Source: Halichondria panicea
Taxonomy: Eukaryota > Porifera > Demospongiae > Suberitida > Halichondriidae
Assembly (NCBI RefSeq): GCF_963675165.1
Contig: NC_087377.1
Location: 7,395,122 to 7,459,121 of the forward strand
Reading direction: 5' to 3'
DNA length: 64,000 bases
Below are positions 1 to 10,093 of the stretch, in pieces. The notes under the pieces were generated by a model. That model was not told the DNA's origin, made no database searches, and saw only the letters and a program-made list of their open reading frames with translations. The first letter of the stretch is position 1; every line of letters starts with the position of its first letter. The position numbers were made by a program, and so were the translations under genes.

Positions 1-895
1 ATCATACATGTACTTCTCTGAGACTCCAGGCATCTTTGCTGTGATCCTAGTCCACTGGGCATGCCTCATTACCACTAAAACTCTGTTCTCAATGCATGCC
101 TCTAGTCTGGTTTAGTTTTATTGCTCCTGCATGAGTTGCTGTGCTAGACAGTTCAGTCATACACCACTACATGCATTGCATTATATCACTCTTCTGGTTT
201 CTTTATAATCATGTCACTAGCCGAGGGTTTGCACTTCAGTGCTCTAGTTTCCACGTCAGCACAATGCACAGTACATCATAGGGTACAGCTAGGGATGATC
301 TCACACAAAAGGTTGTGAACAATTGATTCGAGGCTCTAGTTACATACGCTTCAACTGCATCCCATTGAATAGTACATGTGTAGCTTATAATTATGACCAC
401 AAATCTACTGCTTGTTTTTTCCATTAGCCACTCAAAATCTGTCATCAATTCCTTTTTTAGTCACGGTTTAATAAAGCTGTTGTGTTTGACTATTCTATTT
501 ATTTATAGTTGTCTAAACTGAACATGAATGTTTATATAATGAGTGCACTTTTCTCATAATTATTATGATTGTGGTTGTTGTTGTCATGGTAGCGTTCTAG
601 TAAACTGGTCAGCTTAGAATGCATTCTTGTAATGATACTTTTCCAGAGATTGATCAGACAATCTTTTTCATGGCATTTAAACGTACTGGTTAAACGGAGT
701 TAATCAGGGAGACTCCCATACCCATCGTATAATCCTGCGCATGCGTACCGCTGGTCAGCTTAGAATGCATTCTTGTAATGATTCTTTTCCAGACTTCACA
801 AAAGAATTTATTAACGTGGACATAATTTAGAGTTAATTACAAATTCGCTAAATTAGTACCCTTTTTCATTATCACTTGTCATATTCCTTTTGTAG
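1..895. other. Non-coding sequence with a 43-bp direct repeat
   Basis: I see no convincing exon here. A direct repeat of 43 bp with one mismatch lies at 605-647 and 751-793 (begins CTGGTCAGCTTAGAATGCAT). The segment at about 220-240, around the words CCGAGGGTTTGCACTTC, resembles the one at about 57460, suggesting a dispersed repeat. If the paralogous receptor gene below was once complete, its 5' exons would have to lie upstream of this window or be lost. Confidence 0.5.
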
Positions 896-1353
896 GACAA
901 CCGGCCAGTAGTGAGGGTGTTTCTGCCACAAAGCTGCCAAACGGAGATGCATAAGTGACTTGTGCTGACTCTGATGTCGTTTGTCTTGTTTTGTTTCAGT
1001 CTACCATCGCTCTCGACAGAATTCTAGTTGCTCTCATTGACTCAATTGCGAGTTCAACAACCTTCTCTGTCAGCGACACCTTTGCTAATGGCCGTGTGAT
1101 AGTTTACTCTTGGAATAGCTCACAATCCATCTTCGACGGGAAGGTATCACTCATTAGGCAACTCAATCCACCGACAAGTGGGTGTATTTGGTAGCTCATT
1201 TTCATACTGTTTACTGTGTTTTGTGTACAGGTGCACCTTCTACCTTGTCTCCTACCGACCCCCCACCTGTTACTGGGTTCCAATTTCCATTGGTCACAGG
1301 AGTAATAGCTGGTAAAGCAAAACAGTATTAAAATTAATGTTTAGTAAAAATAG

Positions 1354-1636
1354 TGTGAAAAGGTTCACTTGATAGTTGTAGATAAATGATATTGTTTCAC
1401 CAGACTGCCATGCACAATTTAACAACCAGTTTATATACTAATGCCTGCACTAATTGAATTCTATGGTTAGTCCTGATGAGTCTTGGTGGATCTTGAAGAG
1501 GCATGCTCGATCTTGAAGATGCATGATGAGTCTTGAAGAGGCATGCTCGATCTTGCCAGGTCTATGTGTGTGTGTGTTCTACTAAGAGTAACAATAATGT
1601 GCTAACATAATATAATAAACAACATCCATAATTACA
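1354..1636 (-). repeat. LTR of element 1 (3' LTR)
   Basis: This copy is about 283 bp and carries two units of an internal repeat of about 40 bp; the other LTR carries three. It begins one base after the TAG of the host intron. Confidence 0.8.
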
Positions 1637-1869
1637 TTATTACATCGTTCCCCTCTGAAAAAGAAAATCCGTCCCGGATTATACCAACAATCAGCCAAAT
1701 ACCGCATGAATCGATCAGGGGGGCGTCGTAATCGGTGAGGGTAATGTCGTTGGTGGGCTATCGGCTGAGCTGTAGCATCATTGTCATCTTCAAGCAACTG
1801 CAGGTGAGTGCCAGCAGGTGTATTGCTCGGTGAAAGATAGGCTGGTCTACTTTTACGGACATGTTCAAG
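1637..1869. other. 3' untranslated part of element 1
   Basis: Between the LTR and the end of the integrase frame. It holds the polypurine tract next to the LTR and no recognisable domain. Confidence 0.5.
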
Positions 1870-2349
1870 TCAAATGGTTGGAGGACATGGTTTAAGCCGA
1901 TCAAAGTGAATTATCGGACGTTGACGTGGGTTCTGCAATCGATAAACTGAGTCCGATAGTTGTTTGAGGATTCTGTACGGTCCCGTCCATGGTCGGTGGA
2001 GTTTTCCGCTGACACACTGAGGAATTACTTTGGAGTGTACCCAGACCAGATCGTCTTGGGCATAGGCTTTTCCATGTGCTTTCTGTCTGTCCTGGAGAGG
2101 GGCACGGTTAGAGTGCTTCTGTGGTTGCACAATCCGGACACGCCTGGCACCATTTGCAAACATCCTTGTGATAGCCAGGCCAGTAGAACTGATCACGTAC
2201 TCTTGAGAATGTCTTCTCCTCCCCCAGGTGTCTCCTTTGTGCACCTGCGTGTGCTTCTTTGAGAATCTTGTCTCGTTTATTAACTGGAAGGACATAAGTC
2301 TAGGTGAGGTATCTTTTAGATACTGTCGATATAGTTGACCATTTTGCAC
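1870..2349 (-). pseudogene. Integrase C-terminal region of element 1
   Basis: This frame encodes the C-terminal module of a Ty3/gypsy integrase: the run VWVHS ... GPYRIL ... VYRLQNPRQRPIIHFDRLKP is the GPY/F-type domain that follows the catalytic core. The zinc-binding and DDE core parts are absent upstream; after about 135 bases the sequence reads directly into protease. This is an internal deletion of most of pol. It cannot make an active integrase. Confidence 0.75.
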
Positions 2350-2483
2350 GCTGAGCTGCCGTCTTGTCGGTCTGCTCAGTGCTTTAATTTGATTTTCAGT
2401 TTTGGTTTTTTGTCTTGAAGTTTAGCTCGTAATACAGGTCCAATAATGGGGTCCTGAAGCTTGTGGTGTAACCGTTCTCGTCC

Positions 2484-2849
2484 TCAATATTGCATGTCAT
2501 TCCCATTGCGTGGTGGCTTTTCCAAAGGAATTGGTGGCTGTTGACAGATACTTAATTCTGCCTTCTCAAAATTGATGCTTGCCTTACGTTCTTGCAAAAA
2601 ATCGAGACCCAAAATGGCTTCTGTAGTTAATGGACTTACCACAACAACTCTTGTTGGATAACTGTGCCCATGCAGTGAAATGTCTACTCTTGCTTGCCCA
2701 TGCACTGTCAACGGACTCCCATCGACTCCTACCAGTCGTACTTCAGCCCATGGCTCCAATTGTCGCTGCATGTTGTCCCAGGCGTCCTTGTGAATCAGGG
2801 TGACTGCTGCACCTGTATCGATAAGAAAGGATAGTGCTTTTCCATTCAC
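2484..2849 (-). pseudogene. Retropepsin-type aspartic protease of element 1
   Basis: The peptide contains the catalytic motif FLIDTGAAVTLI and the flap/end motif ILGLDFLQ typical of gypsy proteases (about 120 codons). It would cleave the Gag-Pol polyprotein. It lies downstream of gag on the minus strand in another frame, so the polyprotein is broken. Confidence 0.75.
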
Positions 2850-3068
2850 CTCGCCTCCGACACGAAACCCGCCTGTAGGTGTTACTATAGATACTATTGT
2901 ACTCTATTGTACTTGTGTGAGTGTTTTTTAAACGTTGAGTCGTATTTTCAGTATATCTTTTCAGTATATCTACCGTCCTGCGTTGGGTCGCACAGGGGGT
3001 TAGAAGTTTTCCTGGGCCGTCTTTTGGGGGGCGTTGCATACTCTAGACGCATGGCCTGTCTTTCAATT

Positions 3069-3672
3069 TCACAATTTCACGATCAGAAACATCACTTCTC
3101 CCACCAAATCTGGCTGGCTACTTGCCTCCAGCTTCTCCACTCTGTCAATTAGCTTTTCTACAAGGGCAACCAATTTTGGGTCAGAAATACTGGGACCCGT
3201 GGTCCTCCAGCTCTGCTCCAGTGACATTAGCAACCTCCAGCTCAAGGGTTGCAGAAACAGTGGCGTCCAGGTTTGCAGGTGTCCTCTGTCGCACGCCAAA
3301 AGCGATCTGTGGGTTGTCCAGCTGAGCCAAATAAGCATTCAGGGCAAGCGTCTCTCGGGCTTTGTCGGGGTAAGCCTTGTCTGCCTGGAACAGGAGGTCT
3401 TCAGCTAGATCCGCCCAATTTTCAGTCTTCTTCTTTCGGCGGGTCTGGAACTCGGCCTGATAGCGAGTCTTTTAGCTTGCCGGCTCGAATCTTTCTTTCA
3501 GAGCTTCGGCTGTACTATTCAAACTGGCTTTTGTTTCGGCTGGTAGTCTCTGAAATGCTGTCTGGGCTCGTCCGGTCAATCGCACCTTCAGCCACTTTAG
3601 CTGGTTTGCTTCATCCCAATCATTGATCTCCACAACGTTCAGCTTCCTTGTCCATTGAATGCCTCTTGCCAT
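3069..3672 (-). pseudogene. Gag remnant of element 1
   Basis: The ATG at 3670-3672 lies about ten bases inside the primer-binding site. The first frame (3472-3672) has gag-like helical sequence with the words LKWLKVRLTGRAQTAF and LKERFEP. A second frame (3069-3338) continues after a frameshift. No zinc knuckle survives. Confidence 0.6.
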
Positions 3673-3680
3673 TTTGCAAT

Positions 3681-3938
3681 CCTGCCGAGCACGCCAATGT
3701 GAAAAGGTTTACTTGATAGTTGTAGATAAATGATATTGGTTATTCACCAGACTGCCATGCACAATTTAACAACCAGTTTATATACTAATGCCTGCACTAA
3801 TTGCATTCTATGGTCAGTCCTGATGAGTCTTGGTGGATCTTGAAGAGGCATGCTCGATCTTGAAGATGCATGATGAGTCTTGAAGAGGCATGCTCGATCT
3901 TGAAGATGCATGATGAGTCTTGAAGAGGCATGCTCGAT
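3681..3938 (-). repeat. Primer-binding site and 5' LTR part of element 1
   Basis: The minus strand reads TGGCGTGCTCGGCAGG (3681-3696), then one spacer base, then the LTR from 3698. I did not identify the tRNA. The LTR is interrupted at 3938 and resumes at 8409. Confidence 0.65.
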
Positions 3939-4194
3939 TGAGATAACTTCAATAATTCATTAAATCAGAACTCTGATACATACAAAATACACAGGCTATT
4001 TATACAAAAACAATACTAGAAAGAACCTTCTAGAACAATAGTACAGAAATGACTAAATAAGAACATGAAACCACTAGAACTAACACAACACAGTATTTAC
4101 GGAATCACAGGTTTACAGTACAGTATTTACGGAATCACAAGTCTTTATCTTAATGTTAGTTCCATGTCATAAGGATACCACATTTCCTCCCCTG

Positions 4195-5544
4195 TTAAAT
4201 GTTAGTGTACCCACCATATCGATCAGGCCTGTTGCGATTTCTTTGCGGATATTGTCGAGCTGTTAATGCACCAGTCGAGGGTGACTCATCAGGTGGGGTC
4301 GGAGACGGATCAGTTGACTGATCAGGGGAAACTTCAAAATCTTGCAAATCCTTGTGAGCTGCCGTATCGTCGAAATCGTTTGGATTTGTTATATCGTCTT
4401 GTGACGACTCGGTGGTGGAAAGAGAATGAGTTCTATCACGTATGTGGTCGATATGTCGACGTAGTATCCTGCCATCACCAATTTCCACTTTGTAAGATAC
4501 TGGTCCTGTCTGTTGTACAATGCTTCCTGGAAGCCATGTACCGTTTGTTCGGAAATCTTTGAGCATTACTTGTTGACCAACAGAGAATGTCCTTGGTTTA
4601 GCATGTTTGTCATGTTGCTGTTTCTGTTTCATCTGCTTGTCAGATACATTTCCCTCTGTGTTTGGTTTGAGGAGATCGAATCGTGTACGTGTGAAGGAAC
4701 AGTTCACTCGGTGAGACGTTAGTGGTAGCATGTGGAGTTGAGCGGTATGACAGTAAAAACTGAGCCAATCTTGTTTTCAAACTCAGTCCTTCTCTCTCTC
4801 CAGCTTTCATGGCTCTTTTGAACGTTTGTACAAATCGTTCAGCTTGGCCGTTCGTGGAGGGATGGTATGGAGCACTTCGTATGTGTCTTATGCCATTGGC
4901 TTGAACAAAATCGCTAAATTCTTGGGATGTGAATTGTGCACCATTGTCGGAAACAATCTGTTCTGGTAGTCCATATCGAGCAAATAGTGCTTGCAGTGCC
5001 TCGATCGTGTTTTGAGACGTATAGTGGAAGACATCTGAATCACTTCTGGCCACTTGGAATGGGCGTCTACAACCACTAGAAACATTTTGTTCAAGAATGG
5101 ACCAGCGTAGTCAATATGGATCCTTTTCCATGGGCTGTTTGGCCAAACCCAAGGATGGAGTGGTGCTACTGCAGGTTTAGAGGCTTGTTCCTGGCACGAT
5201 AGGCACGCTTTTGCTTGGTTTTCGATGTCTTTATCGAGTCCACTCCATCACACGTAACTGCGGGCAATAGCCTTCATTCGGGACATTCCAGGGTGGTTCT
5301 CATGGAGAGCACGAAGGGTCTTTGCATGCAGGTTCTGTGGAATGATTGTGCGAATTCCCCACATCAAGCAACCACTTTCGATGCCAATTTCAAGACGGCG
5401 GTTGAAATATGATTGTAGATCCGGTGTCACTTTCTGTGGCCATCCTGATTTGACATACTTTAACACCTTGCTTAAGGTTGGGTCACGTCGGGTAGCCGTC
5501 TGCACCTGCTGAGATGTTACAGGAAGAGCTTCGATTTGAGCCAC
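4195..5544 (-). pseudogene. Integrase part of gypsy element 2, disrupted
   Basis: The integrase zinc-binding region (RALHENHPG ... ACLSCQ) and DDE core (VVVDAHSKW; VSDNGAQF; STNGQAERFV) are recognisable but spread over three frames. Disruptions seen: the frameshift at about 5550, a TGA in place of a conserved tryptophan codon near 5245, a frameshift near 5045 and another near 4720. The last frame (4195-4731) carries the C-terminal module (VGQQVMLKDF; PGSIV; YKVEIGDG) and an acidic tail. The copy cannot integrate on its own. Confidence 0.85.
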
Positions 5545-8126
5545 ATTGAAAGTGTGAATAGCATTATAATGTCAGCCGTTTCGTACGAATCTTGTACTGG
5601 CAAGGGGAGACGTGATAATGCATCAGCATTGCTGTGTGCTTGAGTGGGCTTGAATTGGATATTGTAATCATAACCTGAGAGAAAAATTGCCCAACGTTGG
5701 AGACGAGCAGCTGCTAGGGACGGTATTCCTTTCTTTGGGCCAAATATAGCTGTCAGAGGTTTGTGATCAGTGATTAACGTGAATTTCCTGCCATACAAAT
5801 ACTGGTGAAACTTCTTGGTACCAAATACCAATGCCAGTGCTTCTTTCTCGAGTTGAGCATAGTTTTGTTCGCTTGTCGTTAGCGTGCGTGAAGCAAAACA
5901 GATTGGTCTCTCAGCCCCGTCTGGTAGTACATGAGAAATAACAGCTCCAATGCCGTAGGCTGACGCGTCCGCAGCCATGTTGATTGGTAGGTCCGGGTCA
6001 TAGTGGGTGAGCACATCAGATGATGTAAGTTGTTTCTTTGCTTCTGTAAAAGCTTCCTGACATTCCTGTGTCCATTCCCACTTATGACTCGCTTGCAGAA
6101 GTTGGTTGATTGGGTAAAGGATGCTAGAGAGATTCTTGATGAACTTTCCGTAGTAGTTCAGCAACCCGAGGAAGGAGCGAAGTTCTTGAACATTCTTTGG
6201 TTCTGGAGCCTGTGCAATAGCATCAACTTTACTTGGAAGAGCTTGGATTCCCTCTTTGCTGATCTGATGACCAAGATATTCTACCGACTTGGCCAAAAAG
6301 ATACATTTCTCCTTCTTCAATTGCAACCCGTGTTCCGTAAAAAGTTTGAGGACTTGCTCCAGATTGTGTAGGTGGTCTTCTTCATCCACTCCTGTTATCA
6401 ACAGATCGTCTAAGTAGCAGATAACGTGAGGCACTCCACGTAGGATGGTGTCCATCAGTCTTTGGAATATTGCTGGGGCTGACGCCACGCCAAAAGGAAG
6501 TCGACTGAACTGGTATAACCCTTGATGGGTGTTGATAGTCACGTATTTGGTAGAGTCCTTATCGAGTTCGACCTGTAGATACGCTTGTGACAAATCAAGC
6601 TTAGTGAAAAGGGAGCCATTTGCTAGTGTTGCGAATAGGTCTTCGGGTTTAGGCAAGGGGTACTGATCAACTTCAAGGTCTTGGTTGATAGTCACTTTAT
6701 AGTCGCCGCAGAGTCGAAAACGTCCGTCTTTCTTGGGAACTGCGACCAACGGTGCTGCCCAGTCACTGCTAGGTATTTTCTGGATGATACCTTGTTGCTC
6801 CATGCGGTCCAATTTATCTCCAATAGCCTCTTTGGTTGCATAAGGAACAGGACGTGGTTTGAAAAACCGAGGAGTAGCATCTGGCCGTACTCTGAGAGTG
6901 GCTTTGTGTGAGGTCACAGTACCTAACTCGTCCTTGAACAATGAATCGTATTCGTGTAACAAATTCTTTAGTGTACCTGCAGGGGGAGATTTGACAGTTG
7001 CAATACATTTCCAGTCCAACTGGAGGTACTTCAGCCAATTGCGTCCAAAAAGACTTGGTCCACTTCCAGCAACCACCACCAGCACCAGCCGAGCCACCTG
7101 TTCTCCATAATTAACACACACATTAATCTGACCCGTTACCATCATAGCCTCATCTGTATATGTCTTTAGCAAAATATTTGACTTACGCAGCTTGAATTTA
7201 GAGAACTTGGCCTTTCTGGTGGCCTCAGAGATAATAGATATTGCAGCTCCGGTATCGATTTCCATCTTGAGTGGAGTATCCTCGATCTTGACTGTAACTG
7301 TGATCGGCTGTGTAGAAGGCTCGGTCAATCGGTATAGGTGGTAAGTGTCAGCTTCTGAGTCGGTCGAGCTGTTCCCATCTGGTTCCACTAGGTGAGTTTT
7401 GAATCGTCTCTTCTCTGTCTTCTTGAACTGAGAGGGTGGGTTGGAGCGGCAGGCTGGTGCTATGTGTCCCTGCTTTCCACATGAGTGACACTCTGCATCC
7501 TTGAAACGGCAATCAGCTGCAGAGTGATTCGACTTTCCACAGCGGTAACAAGGTTGGTTTGGCTGCGGTCTCCTTTTGCTTTGTATGCTCTTGATGGAGG
7601 GGTTGCTGGCCTTGAGTGCTCTGGTGTTGCTTTCTGCTGCTTCCATTCCCTGTGCGATTTCCATTGCTCTCTTCAAAGTAAGTTCTGTTTCGGCTAATAG
7701 TCTTCTTTGCATTGCTTCGCTTCGGAGTCCTGCAACGAAACGGTCACGTAGGGCTTCAGTGAGATACGCCCCAAAATTGCAGTGTGTTGCCAGCTTGCGT
7801 AGAGCTGCATCGTATTCTGCTAAAGATTCGTCAGGGACTTGATCCCTTTTTTGAAAATGAAAACGTTCTGCGATCACCGCTCGTGTCGGTTCGTAGTGCT
7901 TCCGTAGTGCAGCAAATATTTCTCCCTTTGTCTTCGATTTGGGAGCCTCAGGTGCAAGCAAGTCACATAGAAGACTGTAGGTCGTTGCACCAATGGGAAT
8001 AGGTACTTGCTTATCATCAGGGACTGTATTCGCCGTGAAGTAGAGGTCTACCTGATCCAGGTAGGTCTTGATAGACTCTTGGTCTGGTCTGTAATTGTTG
8101 AGAGTTCCATAGTGTGTGGCTGCCAT
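5517..8126 (-). CDS. Gag-protease-RT-RNase H polyprotein of gypsy element 2
   Basis: An uninterrupted frame of 869 codons from ATG at 8124-8126. Order: gag region (about residues 1-185); two CCHC zinc knuckles (CYRCGKSNHSAADC and CHSCGKQGHIAPAC); aspartic protease with MEIDTGAAISII; reverse transcriptase with LDLSQAYLQ and the catalytic box YLDD; RNase H with AADASAYGIGAV and ITDHKPL. The frame ends by a frameshift near 5545-5560, just after RNase H, so integrase is in another frame. The ATG follows the primer-binding site by about 24 bases, supporting this start. It copies the element RNA in virus-like particles. Close in design to element 3 at 9754, with the same primer-binding site. Confidence 0.9.
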   Translation of the reverse strand: MAATHYGTLNNYRPDQESIKTYLDQVDLYFTANTVPDDKQVPIPIGATTYSLLCDLLAPEAPKSKTKGEIFAALRKHYEPTRAVIAERFHFQKRDQVPDESLAEYDAALRKLATHCNFGAYLTEALRDRFVAGLRSEAMQRRLLAETELTLKRAMEIAQGMEAAESNTRALKASNPSIKSIQSKRRPQPNQPCYRCGKSNHSAADCRFKDAECHSCGKQGHIAPACRSNPPSQFKKTEKRRFKTHLVEPDGNSSTDSEADTYHLYRLTEPSTQPITVTVKIEDTPLKMEIDTGAAISIISEATRKAKFSKFKLRKSNILLKTYTDEAMMVTGQINVCVNYGEQVARLVLVVVAGSGPSLFGRNWLKYLQLDWKCIATVKSPPAGTLKNLLHEYDSLFKDELGTVTSHKATLRVRPDATPRFFKPRPVPYATKEAIGDKLDRMEQQGIIQKIPSSDWAAPLVAVPKKDGRFRLCGDYKVTINQDLEVDQYPLPKPEDLFATLANGSLFTKLDLSQAYLQVELDKDSTKYVTINTHQGLYQFSRLPFGVASAPAIFQRLMDTILRGVPHVICYLDDLLITGVDEEDHLHNLEQVLKLFTEHGLQLKKEKCIFLAKSVEYLGHQISKEGIQALPSKVDAIAQAPEPKNVQELRSFLGLLNYYGKFIKNLSSILYPINQLLQASHKWEWTQECQEAFTEAKKQLTSSDVLTHYDPDLPINMAADASAYGIGAVISHVLPDGAERPICFASRTLTTSEQNYAQLEKEALALVFGTKKFHQYLYGRKFTLITDHKPLTAIFGPKKGIPSLAAARLQRWAIFLSGYDYNIQFKPTQAHSNADALSRLPLPVQDSYETADIIMLFTLSMWLKSKLFL

Positions 8127-8149
8127 TGCTGTAGGCTACTTGATCCACA

Positions 8150-8403
8150 ATCCTCGTCGCCAGATAACTTCAATAATTCATTAAATCAAAACTCTGATAC
8201 ATACAAAATACACAGGCTATTTATACAAAAACAATACTAGAACGAACCTTCTAGAACAATAGTACAGAAATGACTAAATAAGAACATGAAACCACTAGAA
8301 CTAACACAACACAGTATTTACGGAATCACAGGTTTACAGTACAGTATTTACGGAATCACAAGTCTTTATCTTAATGTTAGTTCCATGTCGTAAGGATACC
8401 ACA
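8150..8403 (-). repeat. 5' LTR and tRNA-Ser-type primer-binding site of element 2
   Basis: The LTR ends at about 8163 and is followed on the minus strand by TGGCGACGAGGAT. Compared with the other LTR, the last 2-3 bases at the primer-binding site junction differ (TCA is missing). Confidence 0.75.
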
Positions 8404-8878
8404 TCGATCTTGCCAGGTCTATGTGTGTGTGTGTTCTACTAAGAGTAACAATAATGTGCTAACATATAATAAACAACATCCATAATTACATTAGGAATAA
8501 TTGTGGTGGTGATTCTGCAATTGTTTGGAACAGGCATTGTAATTTGTATTATAAAAGATGCAGAATGAAGGTAAATAATATAATTATAAATTATAAGTCA
8601 ATGCACGTCGCTAGATACAAATACATTGACCTTGATACGCAGTAACTATTAAAGCTACCGAGTCAGATGGAAGAGTGGATTGGTGCTCAACGTTTGCAGG
8701 AATTGAGCAGCCCAACAAAGCTTTTGCTCCAGTATTCAAGAGGAACATTGCTTATGAGCAAACAAAGAAACCACAGAGATAGAGGATCGATGACTCACAA
8801 GCCCCGGTAACAACAGAGGGAGAGTATGAGAGCATTGAGCCAGTTCATGAGTACGAAGATGTGCTTCCCAAAAACTAA

Positions 8879-9753
8879 TTAATTTTATATCTCAACATTT
8901 TTGATTTTACAAAACTAGATTTAAATTAGATGGGCATGGCCCGTCCTCCATTATTAAATTGCTTTATTCATTATTTTTGTGGTCACAATCTTTTGTAGAC
9001 CAAACCGTATAGCACGAAATTTTCGCAGGTGCAAATTTTTTGCTATTTGGCTCCAGAGCCCTCAGTAGAAATGTTCATGGGATCTAATATTCGCGGTTAA
9101 TTGCCAGGAGACCACACCCACCAATAAGCAGCGCATGGGAGTGTATCCAGTTTTAATTTTCTGCCCTCGAAAAACGAAAACTTTTCACCTCACGAAAATT
9201 TCTCGCATATGCATGGATAACTAGATAACGCTAATAATGTAGTTCAAACAAATTCGTAGATCTAGAAGACATATTCAAGCGTATGACAGTGTGAGCACAT
9301 AGAGTAAAAATGGAAGCTTATACACGTTCAAATAAAATCTCAATGCAAGCATAAAGTTGTAGCTGTACCCATTTAGCCAGTACCATATCACAAGTATGTA
9401 AGTTAAGAAAGATTAACTATACACAGAATTCATTTTAAAAAGTCAAACCATTGTTCTCGTGGAATATAGTTTTTATACATCTGCTTTAAATGGTTCAACT
9501 TTGTATCTTGGAGTGTTCGTATCCTTCCTAGATCGATATAGTTCTCGTTTACGCCTGGAAAGCAGTTAAACTCAGGACTTTTAGTGTGAATCCTTTCCAG
9601 CATTTCCATGACACTGATGAGGATAACGTACGTTAACCATTGAAGTATTAGGTATAGTTTTCCACTACTTCATAAAGGAAATGTCACATCCTTGAGGCAT
9701 AACAACTCTTTCACTGAGGCGTTCTTCCTCCACTTTGGATTTTGTAATAGAAC
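8879..9753. other. Intergenic region containing a degenerate MITE at about 9005-9210
   Basis: At 9005 the left end reads CCGTATAGCACGAAATTTTC; an inverted, decayed match (CACGAAAATTTCTCGCATA) ends near 9210. This is the same family as the intact copy at 28627-28860. The remaining 540 bases hold no gene that I can support. Confidence 0.6.
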
Positions 9754-10063
9754 TGTAGTAATGTGCATAGTGTTTACTTTTAGTTGTGTTAATTAACTCA
9801 TGTCCTGTGGTTAACTTTACTTCCTGTATTGTACTTTTCTGTTATTGTGGTTTCTGTTCGTTAGTAGGTTCTTTCTGTATAGTTGTTCTTTGTTCCCTTT
9901 GTGCCTAGCTATAGGGGCCCGCTCCAGGCGGCTCTTTGTGTATGGGAGCCTCTGCTCCACTGCCTTTTGTCTTGTACATATGCATTTTATCAGTTGTTGA
10001 ATACGATTTCACTAAACTCAAATGTCTGCATGAACCTGCGACATAACAATTGGCGACGAGGAT
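9754..10063 (+). repeat. 5' LTR and primer-binding site of gypsy element 3
   Basis: A 295-bp LTR followed by the tRNA-Ser-type primer-binding site. Short frames overlapping this LTR on both strands are not genes. Confidence 0.85.
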
Positions 10064-10093
10064 TACAACGGCAACCAAACCAAGTACTACCCC

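Larger units (their letters stand above)
3939..8403 (-). mobile_element. Inner Ty3/gypsy LTR element (element 2), 4465 bp
   Basis: Inserted in the 5' LTR of element 1, with a 5-bp target duplication TCGAT at 3934-3938 and 8404-8408. LTRs are about 242 bp (3939-4182 and about 8163-8403) and nearly identical. A polypurine tract AGGGGAGGAAA (minus strand, 4183-4193) precedes the 3' LTR. The primer-binding site TGGCGACGAGGAT (minus strand, 8150-8162) is adjacent to the 5' LTR and matches the 3' end of a eukaryotic tRNA-Ser, as I recall it. The order on the minus strand is gag, protease, reverse transcriptase, RNase H, integrase. Confidence 0.92.
1354..8490 (-). mobile_element. Outer Ty3/gypsy LTR element, internally deleted (element 1)
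   Basis: LTRs start TGTGAAAAGG and end AATTACA on the plus strand. The left LTR is 1354-1636. The right LTR is split into 3698-3938 and 8409-8490 by the insertion of element 2. The coding strand is minus. Remaining internal parts are gag, an aspartic protease and the integrase C-terminus; reverse transcriptase, RNase H and the integrase core are missing, so this copy is non-autonomous. The right LTR has one extra copy of a repeat of about 40 bp (GATCTTGAAGATGCATGATG and neighbours). A purine-rich tract abuts the 3' LTR (minus strand, near 1647-1656). I could not establish a clean target duplication: the flanks read ATAG and TTAG. Confidence 0.85.
896..8878 (+). pseudogene. Decayed 3' half of a receptor-like membrane protein gene, split by retrotransposons
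   Basis: Four pieces match, in order, exons of the intact gene at 49438-56204. Piece 896-1177 matches its seventh exon (shared words include ATKL, LFQST, VYSWN, SLIRQL against SLVRRL). Piece 1231-1311 matches the proline/threonine-rich juxtamembrane exon and ends in VIAG in both. Piece 8495-8570 is the transmembrane exon (starts GIIVVVIL). Piece 8655-8878 is a possible tail exon with tyrosine motifs YESI and YEDV. Splice sites AG and GT flank the pieces. Three in-frame stops break it: TAA near 953 in the first piece, TGA at the end of the transmembrane piece, and TAG in the tail piece. The phase of the last junction also does not fit. The intron between pieces two and three now contains 7.1 kb of nested gypsy elements. 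I infer a non-functional local duplicate; strain polymorphism of the stops is possible. Confidence 0.72.

Noticed and set aside
1345-1353. Target duplication of outer element 1
   Set aside because: The flanks ATAG and TTAG differ and the match is too short to claim.
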